From Dyadobacter sp. CY323 (GTDB taxonomy: Bacteria > Bacteroidota > Bacteroidia > Cytophagales > Spirosomataceae): DNA of 64,000 nt. Within the stretch, counting starts at the first letter, position 1, and every line of letters begins with the position of its first letter. The stretch spans positions 434,001-498,000 of the forward strand of contig NZ_JAJUXH010000001.1 of NCBI RefSeq assembly GCF_021390245.1, written 5' to 3'. Positions 8,797-18,114 of this stretch are shown piece after piece. Made by a program: the position numbers and the translations under genes. Under the pieces are notes generated by a model. It did no database searches, was not told the origin of the DNA, and saw nothing but the letters and a program-made list of their open reading frames with translations.

Positions 8797-9384
8797 CTAC
8801 CTTTTCAATACCTTGACGGTCTTGACCTGACCGTTGGTTGTAAAGGTGCGTACCCGGTACATGCCTTCCGAAAAGTAGCGGAAGTCGTATTCGCGAATTA
8901 CCGGATTAATGGTTTGAGTGTAGGGCGGATTGGAAAACAGCTCGCCGGAAGGATGTAAAATTTCTATTTTCTCAACACCTATCCAGTCTTCATTCCGGAT
9001 AAAAAGCTTGTCTGCCACCGGATTTGGATATACATTATCCTCAGACACGCATTCGATATGGATGTGCGCAATGTGGCTGAAACCATTGGACTTATCATGA
9101 TAGATTAGTTTTAAACGATAAAAATTGTCAGCCTCCGAGGGGTTCAAATGCGTAAAGCTATGTTCCTTAGCCTTACCGCCGTCGGATCGAAAACGGTCTA
9201 ACTGTTCCCAGTTTCGACCATTGATACTATGCTGGAGTTCAAAAAATCCGATGTGTTTTTCCGATTGTGTACTCCATGATATGTATACCTGATCCTCGCG
9301 CTTCGTCGCAAGAAAGCGTCGTAAATAGGGTGTTGTGTCAAAGCTTTCGTTCATCAGGTTTTGGAATGCGTTACCGGGATTCAA
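8797..9384 (-). pseudogene. 5'-truncated T9SS-type surface protein (C-terminal half only)
   Basis: The 195 codons encode only the last two modules of a T9SS cargo protein: the beta linker domain (YISWSTQSEKHIGFFELQHS ... ENFYRLK-like NFYRLKLIYHD) and a sorting domain (VYPNPVADKLFIRN ... EGMYRVRTFT, ending VKVLKR). There is no signal peptide and no ATG. The frame is open back to a TAG at 9438-9436, and the only start is a TTG at 9384. Without a signal peptide the sorting domain would be useless, so this is most likely the remnant of a longer gene. It is convergent with the leucine-rich-repeat gene, 15 nt away, and carries the same two C-terminal modules at clearly diverged sequence. Confidence 0.6.
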
Positions 9385-9607
9385 AAAAGAGGAGGCAGGT
9401 GTAGCCCACTGTTCATCGGAGGGAAGTATATATTCCTAAACTACCTAATCCGTCCAGCAAAAGCCACAATACATTAGCAATCGGCAACCAGCCACTGATT
9501 TATCGGCTGTTATCCGTGTAGATATAGTTAGGTATAATTGTATAGATAAGTGGCCGGTTACGGGGAAGGTGTTAAATTGCCGTTTCCGATTGAATGACTC
9601 TCAAAAT

Positions 9608-10495
9608 ATGCACTCAAATTTTCCCAGACTGGACATCGGGCCGCTCTCAGCCTACCGTAAGGATGAAGTCATGCTGAGCCGGTTCTCGAATTATTTGGAG
9701 GAACATCAAAACCTGGTTTTTCCCCATCGTCACAGCTTTTACCATCTGGTGCTTTTTACAGAAGGTGCCGGAACCCACACCATTGACTTCACCCATTTTT
9801 CAGTCGAGCCGTTTCAGATTTATTTCATGGCGCCGGGCCAGGTCCATGATTGGAATTTCGAAGGTATTCCCGAAGGTTACGTCGTTAATTTTTCAGAATC
9901 ATTCTTCCGGTCATTTCTGTTGCAGCCCGATTACCTGGATACGTTCGCGTTTTTCCGCGGAGACGGTACCAAATGTGTTTTGAATATCAGGGAAAACAAC
10001 CGGGAAGAGATTGTTTCACTTTTTGAGCGAATACTGAATCGAAACCTGCATAATGATCAGTCGGACAAAGATTTGATAAAAGTGATCTTACTCCAGATAT
10101 TCCTCATTTTAAAGCAAAGCACTTCATCGGTCGGCGAACATCCCGTACATGTTCCGAACAACATTGTCACCAAATTTCAAAAACTCGTTGATCAGAAATT
10201 CGAAACCGTGCGATCTCCGGGAGACTATGCGGAAGAATTGAATATAACCCGGAATCACCTCAATGCATTATGTAAAGAGCATTTGGGATTACAGGCGGGT
10301 CAGGTGATCCGGAACCGGCTGGCACTGGAAATCAAAAGGTTACTTATTAATCTGGACCTGAGTGTTTCCCAGATTGCCTATCGGTTGAATTTTAGCGACA
10401 ATTCTTACTTTACCAGGTTCTTCCGCAAAGAAACCGGCGAAACTCCCGAGGAGTTCCGACGGAAAGCTACCGTGAAATCCCGTCAGTCAGGATAA
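9608..10495 (+). CDS. AraC family transcriptional regulator
   Basis: About 295 residues from the ATG at 9608 (MHSNFPRLDIGPLSAYR); an in-frame GTG at 9569 is possible but adds 13 residues without family resemblance. The N-terminal half is a cupin sensing domain with the usual metal-site-like stretch (FPHRHSFYHLVLFTEGAGTH and MAPGQVHDW). The C-terminal 100 residues form the double helix-turn-helix (YAEELNITRNHLNALCKEHL and VSQIAYRLNFSDNSYFTRFF). The cupin half points to a small-molecule signal; the target is unknown because neither neighbour is an obvious metabolic gene. Its last 9 bases overlap the end of the convergent DUF983 gene. Confidence 0.9.
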   Translation: MHSNFPRLDIGPLSAYRKDEVMLSRFSNYLEEHQNLVFPHRHSFYHLVLFTEGAGTHTIDFTHFSVEPFQIYFMAPGQVHDWNFEGIPEGYVVNFSESFFRSFLLQPDYLDTFAFFRGDGTKCVLNIRENNREEIVSLFERILNRNLHNDQSDKDLIKVILLQIFLILKQSTSSVGEHPVHVPNNIVTKFQKLVDQKFETVRSPGDYAEELNITRNHLNALCKEHLGLQAGQVIRNRLALEIKRLLINLDLSVSQIAYRLNFSDNSYFTRFFRKETGETPEEFRRKATVKSRQSG

Positions 10496-10867
10496 CGTTT
10501 CGTTTGAAACCGGCTTGATGAAAAGCGCCAGCCAGGACCTTCTTGCCAAACGGTAAAAAAGAGGCGTAAGAATGATCAACACCGGGATAATGCTGATCAG
10601 GAAGTAGTCCAGATATTCTTCGAAGAAATTAACGAAGATCAAAAAGTAAATAACCATAAAAGCTACATAGAACGAGTAGCTCATATATAATGCACCCTGG
10701 TAAAATCCCGGCTCGGGCACCAGGTTTTCACCGCAATGCGGGCAGCGTTTGTGCATTTTATCAAAATTCTTCAAGTTGTATGCGCTTTTGGAAATGAAGA
10801 AATCACCTACGCCGCATCTCGGACATTTATTAAATAAAACGCTGTATAATCTATTTGGCTTTGCCAT
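10487..10867 (-). CDS. DUF983 family membrane protein
   Basis: A 126-residue protein with two Cys pairs near the N-terminus (KCPRCGVGDFF and RCPHCGENLV), which look like a zinc-ribbon-type knuckle, followed by two strong hydrophobic helices (SYSFYVAFMVIYFLIFVNF and YFLISIIPVLIILTPLFY). This is the standard plan of DUF983 proteins, widespread in Bacteroidota and alpha-Proteobacteria and of unknown function; some sit near cytochrome oxidase genes, but not here. The ATG at 10867 gives MAKPNRLYSVLFNKCPRCG. It ends inside the last codons of the convergent AraC gene. Between it and the CheB gene is a 131-nt gap with a weak TTTCCC/GGGAAA hairpin near 10898-10913. Confidence 0.85.
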   Translation of the reverse strand: MAKPNRLYSVLFNKCPRCGVGDFFISKSAYNLKNFDKMHKRCPHCGENLVPEPGFYQGALYMSYSFYVAFMVIYFLIFVNFFEEYLDYFLISIIPVLIILTPLFYRLARRSWLALFIKPVSNETLS

Positions 10868-10998
10868 GATATAAATCGGATAAGTGCTGAAGTCTGATTT
10901 TCCCGACAGGGAAATTTACTACACAAAGTTGCCCAGAATAAGCGTGAAAAGGAAGGAGCAAAAATGCCTTTTGTGGTACTAATCAACGATTACCAATT

Positions 10999-11580
10999 TC
11001 ATTCCAGCTGATTGATGAATTCAGCCATTTGTTGAATGTTTAAAATCAGGTCTACCGCATGGTGAGTGATCGCATAATGCGGCATGAATTGCATTTGCGC
11101 CGTTTGCGGATCCTGAGCAGCGGTGCGGCCACCAGCTTTTTTAATGGATAACAAACCCTTGGTACCGTCTTCATTCGCGCCCGAAAGCAGGATCGCCACC
11201 ACGCCGGATTTGTAAATTTCCGATGCAGACTCAAACGTTACGTCTATACTGGGGCGGCTGAAATTGATTTTCTCCGAGTCGTCGAGTGAAAAGAACTGTT
11301 TTTTCTCAATCAGTAAATGGTAATCTGCGGGTGCCAGGTACAGGTTTGTAGCTGCAATGGGATCTTTGTCTTCTACTTCGCGCGTCGGAATGAGGGTTTT
11401 GGTAGATAGCAGGTCCGAAAGGGAAGAATCGCCCGAACTGCGGCGGTGCAGCACAATTACCAGCGGAAAAGGCAGATCCGCATCGAGCATGGGAAGCAGC
11501 TTGAACAACACTTCAAGACTACCTGCCGAACCACCGATCAGCAGCATTTCGCAATGATTTTTTACTGGATTTTCTTCCAT
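10999..11580 (-). CDS. CheB-type methylesterase domain protein without receiver
   Basis: A 193-residue stand-alone CheB catalytic domain. In chemotaxis CheB hydrolyses glutamyl methyl esters on receptors. The triad is visible: Ser18 in LIGGSAGSLE, His45 in VIVLHRRSS, and an Asp near residue 138 in LLSGANEDGTKG. The usual N-terminal receiver domain is missing. It is the last gene of a five-gene operon with CheR and large hybrid kinases and no chemoreceptors, CheA or CheW, so it probably tunes a kinase pathway rather than swimming; that is inference. Its ATG at 11580 lies 19 nt inside the end of cheR, in another frame, indicating translational coupling. Confidence 0.88.
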   Translation of the reverse strand: MEENPVKNHCEMLLIGGSAGSLEVLFKLLPMLDADLPFPLVIVLHRRSSGDSSLSDLLSTKTLIPTREVEDKDPIAATNLYLAPADYHLLIEKKQFFSLDDSEKINFSRPSIDVTFESASEIYKSGVVAILLSGANEDGTKGLLSIKKAGGRTAAQDPQTAQMQFMPHYAITHHAVDLILNIQQMAEFINQLE

Positions 11581-12371
11581 ATCTTCTCGCGGTTCAGTTG
11601 CTTGTATTTGTTCTGGATCGCAGAAAATTTCAGCGTTTCCTTCGTCCCGAGAGCCAGATATCCCAAAGTACCCAAACTCGCATCGAACAATTTTAAAACC
11701 CGGTCCTGCAGATCCTTGTCAAAATAAATCAGCACATTCCGGCAAAGGATCAGGTCAAACTCATTGAACGAGCTGTCCGACACCAGGTTATGGGTAGAAA
11801 TGATGATCTTCTCAGACAGTTCCTGGTCAAATTTCGCTTGTCCGTAATTGGCGGTATAGTAAGTAGAAAAATCCAGCCGACCGCCTGACGCAATGTAGCT
11901 CTCGGAATATTGCTTGATCTGGTTTAACGGAAAAATACCTTTCCGCACTTTTTCCAATACGCTGGGATTCAAATCAGTGGCATATAGCAGAGACTTTTTC
12001 AGCAGGTTCGCCTCTTTTAATAAAATCGCCATGGAATAAACTTCCTCGCCGGTAGAACAGCCTGCATGCCAGATGCGGATAAATGGCTTGGTACCCAGGA
12101 TCGGAAGAATATCTTCACGCAACGATTTGTAAAAAGAAGGGTCACGGAACATTTCAGTCACATTTACCGTGATTTCTTCTACAAAACGCTTCAGATAATC
12201 CGGGTCCGACCGAACCTTATAACGCAATTCCACAAAGCTGGGGAATTTATCGAGCGAGCATAGCCGCACAATGCGCCGTTTGAGCGAGGCGCGCGAGTAG
12301 CTGGTGAAATCATATCCGTAAATCTCGAATAAGTCATTCAGTAACAAGTCGATATCTTCATCTTCAACCAT
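11562..12371 (-). CDS. CheR-type protein-glutamate methyltransferase
   Basis: A 269-residue SAM-dependent methyltransferase of the CheR family. An N-terminal helical domain (about residues 1-75, with SYSRASLKRRIVRLCSL) precedes the catalytic domain. The SAM-binding loop is WHAGCSTGEEVYSMAI, and the family motif LILCRNVLIYFD lies near residue 215. It would methylate glutamates on a coiled-coil partner. In this operon the likely target is the coiled-coil region of the adjacent hybrid kinase, an inference from context since no chemoreceptor is encoded here. It starts 8 nt after the small response regulator and overlaps the CheB-type gene by 19 nt. Confidence 0.9.
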   Translation of the reverse strand: MVEDEDIDLLLNDLFEIYGYDFTSYSRASLKRRIVRLCSLDKFPSFVELRYKVRSDPDYLKRFVEEITVNVTEMFRDPSFYKSLREDILPILGTKPFIRIWHAGCSTGEEVYSMAILLKEANLLKKSLLYATDLNPSVLEKVRKGIFPLNQIKQYSESYIASGGRLDFSTYYTANYGQAKFDQELSEKIIISTHNLVSDSSFNEFDLILCRNVLIYFDKDLQDRVLKLFDASLGTLGYLALGTKETLKFSAIQNKYKQLNREKIWKKIQ

Positions 12372-12379
12372 TGTTTTTT

Positions 12380-12745
12380 CTAGATAGCATGCAATAACCG
12401 AAGTAATTTTTCAACGTCGATAGGCTTGGAAATATAATCATCTGCGCCTGCCCTGAGGCATTTTTCTTTGTCACCCACCATAGCCTGCGCAGTAACCGCA
12501 ATCACCGGCAGGTATTTCCTGTTTTCCAGTTCCTTAATTCTGGGAATCGCTTCGTAGCCGTCCATTTCCGGCATCATCATGTCGATCAGTACGGCATCAA
12601 CACCTTCCCCCGTTTCGAGCAGGGCCAGTGCCTCCGGCGCGCCCAGGCAGGAAAGACAATCGAATCCCTTTGCTTTCAGGGTAGCCTTTAAAGCGAAAAT
12701 ATTTCTTGAATCGTCATCAATAATCAGGATCTTTTTCTTGCTCAT
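12380..12745 (-). CDS. Single-domain response regulator
   Basis: A 121-residue receiver domain only. Acidic residues D10-D11-D12 (ILIIDDDSRNIFALK), the phosphoacceptor Asp55 in AVLIDMMMPEMDGYE, the Thr in VIAVTAQAM and the Lys in YISKPIDVEK complete the active site. It closely resembles the third receiver domain of the hybrid kinase encoded 27 nt upstream (both have DDD..NIFxL and LLDMMMPxMDGYE patterns), so it may be a duplicate of that module that moves the phosphate to another partner. It has no output domain. It lies between the hybrid kinase and cheR in the same operon. Confidence 0.92.
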   Translation of the reverse strand: MSKKKILIIDDDSRNIFALKATLKAKGFDCLSCLGAPEALALLETGEGVDAVLIDMMMPEMDGYEAIPRIKELENRKYLPVIAVTAQAMVGDKEKCLRAGADDYISKPIDVEKLLRLLHAI

Positions 12746-12772
12746 CGAGGTGGTTATATTCTAGCTTACAAA

Positions 12773-15700
12773 TCAAAATTTCTCATAAAGCCACACGCGC
12801 AGCAGCGACATCAGCTGATCGATGTCAACCGGCTTAGTAATGTAGTCGGATGCGCCGGCGTTGATGCATTTTTCCCGGTCGCCGGTCATCGCTTTTGCCG
12901 TAACGGCAATTACCGGCAGATGACGCCATTTGGGATTGGTACGAATGCGTTTTGCCGTTTCATAACCATCCATATGGGGCATCATCATGTCGAGCAGTAC
13001 CACATCCACTTCCGGGTTTTCTTCCAGCTTCTGCAATGCTTCTTTTCCGTCTAATGCAGTCACCACATTCATTTTGAAGTTTTCCAATGACTTCGAAAGT
13101 GAGAAAATGTTGCGCACATCATCATCCGCGATCAACACCGTCTTATTGTTCAGGATCTCGCTCAGCCCCCCAAGTTTTTTCAGTTCGGGACGATTAGTAT
13201 TCCTTTTGTTTTCCTCTACCACGTGCAAAAACAAAGACACTTCGTCGAGCATTCGTTGGTAGGAGTGGGCCGTTTTCACGATAATGGAGTCGGCATATTG
13301 CTTGATCCGAAGTTCTTCCGACATCGAAAGACTCTTGCCCGTAAAAATGATAATGGGGATATTCTCAAATCCGGGATTCTTTTTCGCCTCTTCCAGCATT
13401 TCATAAGCCTTTTTATCCGGGATACCCATGTCCAGGATCACACAATCCACCTCATTCTGGTTTAATGCATCGATGCCGGCAACGATATCGCTTTTCAGTT
13501 CGGAGTTGATATTATAGGTGCCCAGGTAATAAGCCAATGCCTTAGCATGCATGGAGTTATCTTCCAGTATCAGCACTTTTTTGGATTGCTTGCTGATCAC
13601 ATATTCGATCTTCCTGAAAATTTCCTGCATCTTGTCTGCGGCCATTGGTTTGTCGATAAAATCGATCGCACCTTTCATCAGGCTCTCGTTTTTTACCCGG
13701 TGTGACGACATCATGTGGACCGGAATATGCCGCGTTGCCGGGTTGGCTTTCAACCGGTCGATGACCTCCCAGCCACTCATGACGGGTAATTGCAGATCGA
13801 GCAAAATTCCCATAGGTTTGTAAGTTCCGGCCAGTTCCAGGCCTTCGTCCCCGCGAACGGAAACGATTCCTTTATAACCTTGTTTCCGGGTGTAATCGAG
13901 CAGTGCTTTGGCAAACAACGTATCATCTTCAACGATCAGGATCGCTTTGTCGCCTTCGCTCACCTCGTTGCGATCATCGGGAATGCTTTCCGGAACGTTG
14001 GTGCTGAGGTATTTAGGATTCGTTTCTGACTCCTTTTTCGGCTCCGTTTCCTCTGGGCGGCTGTTGAAAAAATTCCGGGTTTCCGGCTCGCTTACCACAC
14101 CGTCGGCGGATATGGGCAGGAACAAAGTGAACTCACTTCCTTCGTTCACAACGCTGGTCAGCGAGAGCTCGCCACCCAATAATTTCACCAGCTCGCGGCT
14201 GATGGAAAGTCCCAGTCCGGTACCTCCGTATTTGCGTTTGGTGGAGCCGTCGGCTTGTTGAAATGCCTCGAAAATGTGCTGCTGTTTGTCCGGCGCAACG
14301 CCAATTCCCGTATCCCGCACCGCAAAGCACAACACACGATCATTACCCTCCTGCATTTTGATATCAATTTTCACCGAACCCTGCGAGGTGAATTTCAATG
14401 CATTTGAAATCAAATTTTTAAGAATTTGTTCCAATCGCATTTTATCCGTTTCGATAACAGGCGGCACACCTTTCTGGATATCAATTCCGTATTCCAGCCC
14501 TTTTTCTCGTGCAACCGGCGAAAACAACGATTTGATATCTTCCGCAATTTCTTTAACCGAAACGCTGACATAATCCAGCTCCATTTTACCCGCCTCGATT
14601 TTAGAAAGATCCAGGATCTCATCAATCAAGCCGAGTAACCCATTACCCGACGACTGGATCACCGTAGCATATTCAATCTGCTCTTCACTGAGGTTCTTTT
14701 CGTCGTTTTCCGAAAGCAACCGGCTCAGCAGCAGGATCGAATTGAGCGGCGTGCGAAGTTCGTGCGACATATTCGCCAGGAACTCGGACTTGTACCGCGT
14801 GGTCAGTTCCAGTTCTTCTGCTTTTTTTTGTATCTCAATGTTCTTTTCTTCCAGTAAGCCGCTTCGCTCTTCCAGCTCTTCATTGGTTTGCTGCAGTTCT
14901 TCCTGCTGCACCCGCAACTCTTCCTCGGAGGCCTGTAACTTCTGAGATTGCGCTTCCAGCTCGGCATTCAGGTTTTCAAGCTCATTATGCTGCGTCTGTA
15001 GTTCTTCGGATTGCGTCTGCGTTTCTTCCAGGAAGTTCTGAAGTTTGAGGTAATCCAATGCGGAATTGACTCCGGTAGCTATTGCTTCGAGGTTGTTCTC
15101 GAGGAATTTCATGGTCAGTTCGTCCGGCACTTTCAGAAACGCCAGCTCGATGATCCCGATGCATTCATAAGCATACGTCAGAGGTAAAATTACGATCGAT
15201 CGCGGACGACTTTCACCCAATGAAGATTTGATAGTCAGATAATTATCAGGTATATCCTGTACGACAGTTACCTTTTTACTTTCAATCACCTGCCCGGCCA
15301 GACCTTCGCCGCTCAGCAAATATTCCGGCGCATCCTGAATGGCGTGGGCGGCAGTCAGTCTAAAATTCCAATCGTTGTCGAGAATGTAAACGGCACCCAG
15401 TTGGGCACCGGAGTAACCGGTAATGGTATCCATCAGATTCGTCGCCAGCTTTTTCAGGACCCGCTCGCCGCGGATCGCATCGCTGATCTGCACACTTCCG
15501 GTTTGCAGCCAGTTTTTATTGTTAAGATCCGTGAACGTTTGTTCCAGGGACTTGGTCATGGAATTCAGTGCGATGGAAATCCTGCCCAGCTCATCATCCT
15601 TATCGTCCTGGCTCTGAACAGAATAATCTCCGTCTGCGACAAGTTGGGTAACTTGTTCAATGTGCAGAATTCTTTTTCCGGTTTCTGCATATTTCTCGGC

Positions 15701-16372
15701 TTCGAGATTTTGCTGCAAAATTCGCTTATCCATGTCATTCTTAATGCGGACATAAGCGAAAACGGTGATCAGAATGGAAACGAGCGCGGCGATAACCAGG
15801 AGGATCGGCGTATATTTAATGTAGATCTGCTGCTGTTCCAGGCGCGCCGCCAAAATGGCATTTTCCTCATCTTTCACACTCTGCACAATCAGGCGCAGGT
15901 CGTCCATTATTTTTTTTCCCCGGATCATTTCACGAAGCCTTGCTCCCGTATTACCGCTGAACTCCGGATCTCTTTTCGACATGTCGATGATATTCTGCAT
16001 TTGTCCGAATTTTGCTTCGTACAATGCCTTGATCTCGCGCAGGTATTTTTGCTGGGCCGGATTATCCGCCGTCAGCATTGAAAGATTGTTAAAGCTCGTC
16101 GTGGTTTTTGAATACGCATTATTGTACGGATCCAGAAAGGCGGGGTCTGCTGTGATCAGAAAGCCGCGCTGACCGGTTTCTGCATCTTTCATATAAGACA
16201 TGATGCTTTCCGCCTCGATCAGTACCTCGTTGGTGTGATTTACGAGTTCCGAATTGTTGATAAGCTTCTGCGCACTGTAGTACGACGCCAGCAAGCTGAA
16301 AATAAGTAGTAGAATGGAGAAGGAAAAGACGATCTGTAACTGCTGTATAATCGAGTTAGAAGGTTTATTCAT
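12773..16372 (-). CDS. Hybrid histidine kinase: CHASE3-HAMP-GAF-HisKA-HATPase-REC3
   Basis: A 1199-residue inner-membrane kinase. Order: TM helix (about 12-32), periplasmic CHASE3 sensor (about 40-180, with DAETGQRGFLITAD), TM helix (about 186-207), HAMP (to about 270), GAF (about 295-430), a long Glu/Gln-rich coiled coil (about 435-525), HisKA with His537 in ANMSHELRTPLNS, an HATPase domain with NLISNALKF, DTGIGV and GGTGLGLSIS, then three receiver domains with phosphoacceptors near residues 859, 980 and 1128. The second receiver is atypical: its post-Asp motif is DMGIPDKKAYE. The coiled coil resembles those methylated by CheR-like enzymes, which fits cheR and cheB in the same operon. The start overlaps the preceding kinase gene by 4 nt (ATGA). 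Signal and output are unknown. Confidence 0.92.
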   Translation of the reverse strand: MNKPSNSIIQQLQIVFSFSILLLIFSLLASYYSAQKLINNSELVNHTNEVLIEAESIMSYMKDAETGQRGFLITADPAFLDPYNNAYSKTTTSFNNLSMLTADNPAQQKYLREIKALYEAKFGQMQNIIDMSKRDPEFSGNTGARLREMIRGKKIMDDLRLIVQSVKDEENAILAARLEQQQIYIKYTPILLVIAALVSILITVFAYVRIKNDMDKRILQQNLEAEKYAETGKRILHIEQVTQLVADGDYSVQSQDDKDDELGRISIALNSMTKSLEQTFTDLNNKNWLQTGSVQISDAIRGERVLKKLATNLMDTITGYSGAQLGAVYILDNDWNFRLTAAHAIQDAPEYLLSGEGLAGQVIESKKVTVVQDIPDNYLTIKSSLGESRPRSIVILPLTYAYECIGIIELAFLKVPDELTMKFLENNLEAIATGVNSALDYLKLQNFLEETQTQSEELQTQHNELENLNAELEAQSQKLQASEEELRVQQEELQQTNEELEERSGLLEEKNIEIQKKAEELELTTRYKSEFLANMSHELRTPLNSILLLSRLLSENDEKNLSEEQIEYATVIQSSGNGLLGLIDEILDLSKIEAGKMELDYVSVSVKEIAEDIKSLFSPVAREKGLEYGIDIQKGVPPVIETDKMRLEQILKNLISNALKFTSQGSVKIDIKMQEGNDRVLCFAVRDTGIGVAPDKQQHIFEAFQQADGSTKRKYGGTGLGLSISRELVKLLGGELSLTSVVNEGSEFTLFLPISADGVVSEPETRNFFNSRPEETEPKKESETNPKYLSTNVPESIPDDRNEVSEGDKAILIVEDDTLFAKALLDYTRKQGYKGIVSVRGDEGLELAGTYKPMGILLDLQLPVMSGWEVIDRLKANPATRHIPVHMMSSHRVKNESLMKGAIDFIDKPMAADKMQEIFRKIEYVISKQSKKVLILEDNSMHAKALAYYLGTYNINSELKSDIVAGIDALNQNEVDCVILDMGIPDKKAYEMLEEAKKNPGFENIPIIIFTGKSLSMSEELRIKQYADSIIVKTAHSYQRMLDEVSLFLHVVEENKRNTNRPELKKLGGLSEILNNKTVLIADDDVRNIFSLSKSLENFKMNVVTALDGKEALQKLEENPEVDVVLLDMMMPHMDGYETAKRIRTNPKWRHLPVIAVTAKAMTGDREKCINAGASDYITKPVDIDQLMSLLRVWLYEKF

Positions 16373-17982
16373 AGGTCTTGGTTGTACTGATTTTCAGATT
16401 GAGTTTCGTTTTCGATTTTTTCCTGCGCCAAAGGTAAGACCAGAATAAACCGCGTACCCTGGTTTTCCTCGCTTTGTGCAGAAATTAAGCCATTATGTTT
16501 GTCCATTATTTTTTTCGCGATCGCCAGCCCGATCCCCGTGCCTTCGTAGTTACTGATGTTGTTGAGACGCTGGAAAATGACGAAAATCCGGTCCAGGAAT
16601 TTTTCATCAAAACCAATCCCATTATCCGAAATCGTGATCCGGCAGAAAGTACCATCTGCGGAAGAACCTCCGGTCAGGGTTTTCTGGTCGACTATTTCAT
16701 GCGAAATGGTGATCCGCGGCGGAACGTCGGATTTGGAAAATTTCAATGCATTGCTGATCAGATTCTGGAACACCTGGCGGATCTGGCTCGGGATTGTGTC
16801 GATCAGCGGGAGTTTGTCAACGGTAATCACCGCGTTTTTCTCGCGGATCGTTTCATCAAAGTCAACCAGAAGTTCGTCGATCATAGCATTCAGGTCGGTG
16901 GGCTGGAAATCCGCCTTCACCGACAAGCGTGAATAATCCAGCAGATCGCTGATCAGCCTCGACATTCTGGCCGAAGAATTAATGGAACGGTTGAGGTAGG
17001 AAATGGCCTCCTCATTTTGACTTAAATATTTTTCTTTGATCAGATGGCTGAACGTCTGGATTTTACGTAGCGGTTCTTTCAGATCGTGAGATACCACCCA
17101 GGCAAATTGCTGTAACTCGTGGTTGGTCGTTTCCAGCTCCGAGTTTTTATGCAAAAGCTCTCGTGTCCTGATCTCGACCTTATGTTCCAGCAGCTCGTGG
17201 GCCATTTTCTGCTGGTGAATGTCGGTAAAAGTGCCAACCCAGCGAACAATGACATTGTTTTGCAGGATCGGAATGACTTTAAGCAGAAAATATTTGTAAT
17301 CCTGCGTTCCCAGATGTTTCAGCCTGGTCTCAATGGAGAACTCAACACCTTCCCTGAAATGCTCTTCCCATCGATCAAAAACCAGATCGTCGGGATGGGC
17401 CTGGGGAAATGTCTCAGCATCTTCCGAATATTGGAACCAGTGTTCATTCACATATTCAAGCCGGCCATCGGTTTTTACTGTAAATGCGATTTGCGGAAGT
17501 GATTCAAGAATAAACCGGAGTTCCTGAATGCGGCCGTCGAGTTCCACTTGTGCACGTTTTCTGATCTCAATTTCCTGACGCAGCGATTCCTGGATCACCC
17601 GAAGTTCCTGCTGCTGCTCATATAGCCTGTAAAAGGTCTGTACTTTTAAAAGAAGTATATCCGGGTCGACGGGCTTGGTGAGGTAATCGATCCCGCCGGA
17701 ACTGTACCCTTTCGTGATAAACCGTTTTTCGGTATTAACGGCGGATAAAAATAGGATAGGAGTGTCTTTTGCTTTACTAAAACCGCCGATCGCTTCGGCT
17801 ACCTCGAAACCGTCCATTCCGGGCATCTGCACGTCCAGAATAATTACGGAGTAATTGGTTTTCAATACTTTTTTCAGTGCTTCTTCGCCAGACTCCGCGC
17901 TATCAGTCTCAAATCCATGCAGTTCCAGGATTCTCTTTAAGGGAAGGATATTCTCCGGCCTGTCATCTACAATTAAAATCAT
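16369..17982 (-). CDS. REC-PAS histidine kinase (soluble)
   Basis: A 537-residue cytoplasmic kinase that starts with a receiver domain (MILIVDDRPENILPLKRI, phosphoacceptor Asp50 in VIILDVQMPGMDGFE). A short coiled coil, a PAS domain (about 150-270), a second coil and a phytochrome-type HisKA (FAWVVSHDLKEPLRKIQTF) follow, ending in an HATPase domain with NLISNALKF, DNGIGF and GTGIGLAIAKK. It is the first gene of the operon leading into the hybrid kinase, response regulator, cheR and cheB, and overlaps the hybrid kinase gene by 4 nt. Receiver-first kinases of this kind usually take phosphate or contact from an upstream kinase, so the operon likely encodes a branched phosphorelay. The promoter should lie within 17983-18114, but no clear motif was found. 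Confidence 0.92.
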   Translation of the reverse strand: MILIVDDRPENILPLKRILELHGFETDSAESGEEALKKVLKTNYSVIILDVQMPGMDGFEVAEAIGGFSKAKDTPILFLSAVNTEKRFITKGYSSGGIDYLTKPVDPDILLLKVQTFYRLYEQQQELRVIQESLRQEIEIRKRAQVELDGRIQELRFILESLPQIAFTVKTDGRLEYVNEHWFQYSEDAETFPQAHPDDLVFDRWEEHFREGVEFSIETRLKHLGTQDYKYFLLKVIPILQNNVIVRWVGTFTDIHQQKMAHELLEHKVEIRTRELLHKNSELETTNHELQQFAWVVSHDLKEPLRKIQTFSHLIKEKYLSQNEEAISYLNRSINSSARMSRLISDLLDYSRLSVKADFQPTDLNAMIDELLVDFDETIREKNAVITVDKLPLIDTIPSQIRQVFQNLISNALKFSKSDVPPRITISHEIVDQKTLTGGSSADGTFCRITISDNGIGFDEKFLDRIFVIFQRLNNISNYEGTGIGLAIAKKIMDKHNGLISAQSEENQGTRFILVLPLAQEKIENETQSENQYNQDL

Positions 17983-18114
17983 GCAAGTAGGGTAAAACCA
18001 GGATGTAGATACGCCTAAAAATAAGGCTACTATCCGGTAGGAAAAGCGTTTAAATCGAACAATATACTATAAAAATCGTGCCCGAAACGCTGATTTTGGC
18101 GCATTTAGGCTGTT

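Noticed and set aside
10898..10913. TTTCCC/GGGAAA hairpin after the cheB gene
   Set aside because: A 6-bp AT-rich stem with no T-tract on the minus strand; too weak to call a terminator.
15344..16081. 245-codon plus-strand open frame inside the hybrid kinase gene
   Set aside because: Mirror of the CHASE3-GAF region with no recognisable feature.
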